Origin: Pseudomonadota bacterium
GTDB taxonomy: Bacteria; Pseudomonadota; Gammaproteobacteria; Steroidobacterales; Steroidobacteraceae
Length of the DNA stretch: 8,499 nucleotides
NCBI GenBank assembly: GCA_021850555.1
Contig: JAJZLX010000666.1
Location: 1-8,499 of the forward strand
Direction: 5' to 3'
How positions within the stretch are numbered: the first letter of the stretch is position 1; every line of letters starts with the position of its first letter. Below, piece after piece: positions 6,961 to 8,499 of this stretch. A program made the translations under genes and the position numbers. The notes under the pieces are model-generated. The model saw only the letters and a program-made list of their open reading frames with translations, searched no databases and was not told where the DNA came from.

Positions 6961-7053
6961 CGGGCATCGCTGTGGACAGTCGGCCGTAGGGCCGACAATC
7001 ACCGGCTTGAGCCATATCCCGGAAACCCTCGCCTTCAGGCGAGGGTATGTTCA
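6961..7053 (+). mobile_element. Probable IS200/IS605-family element end (orphan, omega-RNA-like)
   Basis: Two strong hairpins lie in series. The first has a 7-bp stem, GTCGGCC (6979-6985) and GGCCGAC (6990-6996), with a 4-base loop. The second has an 8-bp stem, CCCTCGCC (7026-7033) and GGCGAGGG (7038-7045), with loop TTCA, followed by TATGTTCA. The pattern of a GGAAACCCTCGCC-TTCA-GGCGAGGG hairpin followed by an ATGT-type tail is characteristic of the right ends of IS200/IS605/IS1341 elements. There the subterminal hairpin is the TnpA recognition structure and the end of the TnpB guide RNA (omega-RNA). The preceding text (GGGCATCGCTGTGGACAG) also has the look of a tnpB 3' end. No tnpA or tnpB gene is present in the window, so this is at most a solo end or scar. 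The plus orientation is inferred from this resemblance. Confidence 0.45.
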
Positions 7054-7378
7054 TTCCGTTGACGGATCAACCTCAGCTGGCGCAGTCTTCAGGGGCAGCG
7101 GAATGGCCACGAGCTGGCGATGATGGAGTGAACCGAATACCACGTTCGCGCGCGCGAAACGCCGGGGGTACCGGAAACCCCACCCGATGCTGATGAGCGA
7201 AGCAGTCGGCCGGGGAGCGGTACGCGGGTCCCGCCGAGATGCTTAAGCCGCCGGAGGTATTGCGCTGCGACCGCGATGAGTTCCATGCCGTATGCGCACC
7301 TGGGCAGCTCAAGTCCGAATCTGATCGGGTCCAACCCCGGGCGGAGGGGACACAGCCAAAACCGGCTGAACACAAAGC
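7054..7378. other. Non-coding stretch between the IS-like end and higBA
   Basis: About 325 bases without a supportable gene. Open frames on the minus strand (7073-7375 and 7089-7403) read through the higBA promoter region and have Arg/Ser/Pro-rich translations. The plus strand has only short frames. I see no repeat or hairpin of note. Confidence 0.4.
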
Positions 7379-7392
7379 GTGTGTAAGCTAGT

Positions 7393-7405
7393 ACTTGACA
7401 CAAGT
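7393..7405. promoter_or_regulatory. Candidate HigA operator
   Basis: ACTTG (7393-7397) and CAAGT (7401-7405) form a perfect inverted repeat spaced by three bases, overlapping the -35 hexamer of the higBA promoter. HigA-type antitoxins autorepress their operon by binding such repeats through the HTH. Position is the main support; the arms are only five bases long. Confidence 0.45.
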
Positions 7406-7423
7406 CAGCTATCCGCGTACACT
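7395..7423 (+). promoter_or_regulatory. Sigma-70-type promoter of higBA
   Basis: A perfect -35 hexamer TTGACA (7395-7400), a 17-base spacer and a -10 hexamer TACACT (7418-7423, four of six consensus bases). A start about seven bases past the -10 would fall at roughly 7430, exactly at the GTG taken as the higB start. The transcript would therefore be leaderless or nearly so. Confidence 0.65.
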
Positions 7424-7429
7424 GCCTTG

Positions 7430-7705
7430 GTGCTGAAGAACTTCAGGAACAAGGCACTTGCCGAACTGTGGTCCAGTGGATCAAGCCGGAAAATCGACAG
7501 TAGACTGCACGAGCGCATCGTGCGCAGGCTGGACAGATTGGATGCCGCCACATCGGTGAAACAGATGGATGTGCCAGGCTTTGATTTCCACCCCCTGCAT
7601 GGCAAGCCCCAGCGGTATTCCGTGCACGTCAATGGACCCTGGTGTCTGACGTTCGAGTTTGAAGGCGGGGACGCGCTGCGTGTGGACCTGGAGCAATACC
7701 ATTAG
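7430..7705 (+). CDS. higB: HigB-type toxin (RelE/ParE superfamily mRNA interferase)
   Basis: A 91-residue protein if the GTG at 7430 is the start. The frame is open back to a GTG at 7379, but that would place the promoter inside the gene and add 17 residues foreign to the family, whereas VLKNFRNKAL aligns with the usual N-terminus (I-K-S/N-F-R-x-K-G/A-L). Family landmarks: LDRLDAAT (34-41), PGFDFHPLHG (49-58), YSVHVNGPWCLTFEFEGGDA (63-82) and the terminal DLEQYH. HigB cleaves mRNA on the ribosome. Compared with the Proteus vulgaris enzyme, His54 and the Tyr before the final His are kept, while the positions of Lys57, Arg68 and Arg73 appear as His, Asn and Cys. A VNGPWC-type branch seems to exist in this family, so this need not mean loss of activity. 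higA follows after 13 bases in the toxin-first order typical of higBA. Confidence 0.88.
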   Translation: MLKNFRNKALAELWSSGSSRKIDSRLHERIVRRLDRLDAATSVKQMDVPGFDFHPLHGKPQRYSVHVNGPWCLTFEFEGGDALRVDLEQYH

Positions 7706-7718
7706 CTGGAGAATCGCT

Positions 7719-8027
7719 ATGGCCGAAATCCTTGCAAAACGGAATCCGAAGCGCTGCCCTACCCATCCCGGTGCGCTGCTGCGCGAAGACATCCTGCCGG
7801 CGCTGAAGCTGCCGAAGACGGCGATCGCGGATGCGCTCGGTATGTCCCGCCAGCACCTGTATGACATCCTGCGCGAGCGCAAGCCGGTCTCTGCCGAGGT
7901 CGCGGTCCGCCTCGGCGCGGCCTTCGGGGATGGTCCTGACGTGTGGCTGCGCATGCAGGCCGCCTACGACGCGTGGCACGCCTCGCGCAAGGTCGACGTC
8001 AGCAAAGTCCCTCGCCTCGCGGCGTAG
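7719..8027 (+). CDS. higA: HigA-type antitoxin (XRE-family HTH)
   Basis: A 102-residue DNA-binding antitoxin that neutralises HigB and represses the operon. The ATG at 7719 has GGAG (7708-7711) seven bases upstream; in-frame codons further upstream lie inside higB. The family signature PTHPGALLREDIL is at 14-26. A helix-turn-helix follows at about 32-52 (PKTAIADALGMSRQHLYDILR), then the conserved KPVSAEVAVRLGAAFG (55-70) and the GPDVWLRMQAAYDAWHA block (72-88). Length and motif order match the HigA (VapI-like) family throughout, with no sign of decay. It should bind the inverted repeat over the -35 element of its own promoter. Confidence 0.95.
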   Translation: MAEILAKRNPKRCPTHPGALLREDILPALKLPKTAIADALGMSRQHLYDILRERKPVSAEVAVRLGAAFGDGPDVWLRMQAAYDAWHASRKVDVSKVPRLAA

Positions 8028-8133
8028 CCACTTCGATTCGGGGCTCGAGACCGTCTCTCGGCGATCAGGGTGTTACCCGAGGGTGGCTGTTCCAAGTTGT
8101 TCGTCACATGCCGCGAATCGGCGCTCCCCCTTG

Positions 8134-8158
8134 TGCGCCGGGCCGTCCGGCCGGCGCA
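8134..8158. repeat. GC-rich stem-loop 1 in convergent intergenic region
   Basis: TGCGCCGG (8134-8141) pairs with CCGGCGCA (8151-8158), a perfect 8-bp stem around a 9-base loop. It lies about 110 bases after the higA stop, between convergent genes, where a bidirectional terminator is expected. There is no T-run on either side, so it is not a classic intrinsic terminator; a REP-like element is another possibility. Confidence 0.5.
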
Positions 8159-8182
8159 TCTTGGCACTTCCATGTGCCAAGA
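8159..8182. repeat. Stem-loop 2, directly abutting the first
   Basis: TCTTGGCAC (8159-8167) pairs perfectly with GTGCCAAGA (8174-8182) around the 6-base loop TTCCAT, a 9-bp stem. It begins at the base after stem-loop 1 ends, so the two form a tandem double hairpin. Confidence 0.55.
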
Positions 8183-8218
8183 CAGCATTGCGAAAAAGCC
8201 GCCATGCAACGTCACTAG

Positions 8219-8238
8219 GGTCATCGGAGCCGATGACC
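8219..8238. repeat. 20-bp near-perfect palindrome
   Basis: GGTCATCGG (8219-8227) and CCGATGACC (8230-8238) are perfect 9-bp inverted arms with a 2-base centre. The short centre favours a protein-binding site on duplex DNA over an RNA hairpin. It lies 112 bases downstream of the vapC-like stop and 192 bases downstream of higA, with no gene start beside it. Confidence 0.55.
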
Positions 8239-8273
8239 ACGGTTTATCCTGCGCCGAATCCTGCTACCGAGGT

Positions 8274-8316
8274 CGGACTGCTCTTGCCGAGCAGACCCGG
8301 ACTCCTTTTGCCGAGC
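8274..8316. repeat. Tandem direct repeat, 24-bp period
   Basis: A 19-base unit at 8274-8292 (CGGACTGCTCTTGCCGAGC) recurs at 8298-8316 with two mismatches, a period of 24 bases. The first copy also contains CTGCTC...GAGCAG as a small inverted repeat. It is in non-coding DNA downstream of the PIN-domain gene. Its role is unknown; two copies are too few to call iterons. Confidence 0.5.
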
Positions 8317-8349
8317 GCCGCAGGTTCGCCGATCGATCAGGAGGATCCG

Positions 8350-8499
8350 CTACTGCAACCGCAGTGCGTCATCCAGTTTCGCGAGCTCCCGATCGAACGT
8401 CCCCAGTGGCAAATGCCCGACCTTTCGTGCGATCTCCAGCACGAGGCAGTCTGAAAAGCCGAGCGAAGGCCGCTTGCGGAAGCTCTCGATGGCGGCCGA
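8350..8499 (-). CDS. PIN-domain (VapC-like) toxin, C-terminal end
   Basis: The last 49 residues of a gene that continues past the right edge. The frame runs without interruption from the window end to the TAG at 8350-8352. It contains RPSLGFSDCLVLEIARKVGHLPLGTFDRELAKL, the classic second half of a PIN domain: an aspartate in the FSDC segment and another in TFDRE fill the third and fourth acidic metal-binding positions, with a helix between them. PIN toxins of VapBC systems are ribonucleases that cut tRNA or rRNA. The matching antitoxin gene, if present, would lie upstream of the toxin, outside the window. It is convergent with higBA. The first half of the domain cannot be checked, so integrity of the gene is unknown. 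Confidence 0.8.
   Translation of the reverse strand, partial: SAAIESFRKRPSLGFSDCLVLEIARKVGHLPLGTFDRELAKLDDALRLQ

Noticed and set aside
7379..7429. Upstream GTG extension of higB
   Set aside because: The consensus promoter lies inside it, and the 17 extra residues do not resemble HigB N-termini.
8134..8316. Repeats considered as a possible CRISPR array
   Set aside because: The inverted repeats differ from one another and the direct repeat has only two adjacent copies with a 5-base gap; there are no spacers and no cas genes.
7831..8454. 207-codon plus-strand frame over higA and the following intergenic region
   Set aside because: It is a Ser/Arg/Pro-rich shadow overlapping higA in another frame and antisense to the PIN-domain gene.

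Overview
The window is GC-rich DNA with Proteobacteria-style genes. It shows ATGA-type overlaps and Shine-Dalgarno sites, a cyclic-di-GMP enzyme and type II toxin-antitoxin (TA) modules. It most resembles a chromosomal segment of a gamma- or beta-proteobacterium; that placement is an inference from gene content, not a proven assignment.

Layout. (1) Bases 3-2456, plus strand: a compact operon for a tripartite ABC exporter, made of the C-terminal end of a HlyD/MacA-type periplasmic adaptor, an FtsX-type permease and a LolD/MacB/DevA-type ATPase. (2) Bases 2529-2861 (traces to about 2919), minus strand: a decayed fragment of an HhH-GPD DNA glycosylase that looks most like the MutY/MIG thymine-mismatch branch. 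It lies directly downstream of a small conserved hypothetical gene (2961-3296, minus). (3) Bases 3297-3750: no gene that I can support. (4) Bases 3751-5976, minus strand: a large membrane-anchored GGDEF-EAL protein. Both catalytic motif sets look intact, but the GGDEF product-inhibition site has lost its arginine. (5) Bases 5977-7378: a gene-poor stretch with an unidentified open minus-strand frame (6291-6671), a perfect 14-bp palindrome and what looks like the orphan end (hairpin pair) of an IS200/IS605-family element without a tnpB gene. (6) Bases 7395-8027, plus strand: a complete higBA TA operon with a near-consensus promoter and a candidate operator. (7) Bases 8028-8349: a convergent intergenic region with three strong inverted repeats and a short tandem repeat. 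(8) Bases 8350-8499, minus strand: the C-terminal end of a PIN-domain (VapC-like) toxin running off the window.

How it fits together. The left third is an ordinary export operon and the middle is a c-di-GMP signalling gene. The rest has the marks of an accessory region: two TA modules facing each other, an insertion-sequence scar, a broken DNA-repair gene of a type sometimes linked to restriction-modification systems, and long non-coding stretches. I do not see a clearly new multi-gene system. The observations most worth checking are the glycosylase pseudogene, the possible orphan omega-RNA-like IS end, and the higBA promoter, whose predicted transcription start falls on the toxin's start codon.
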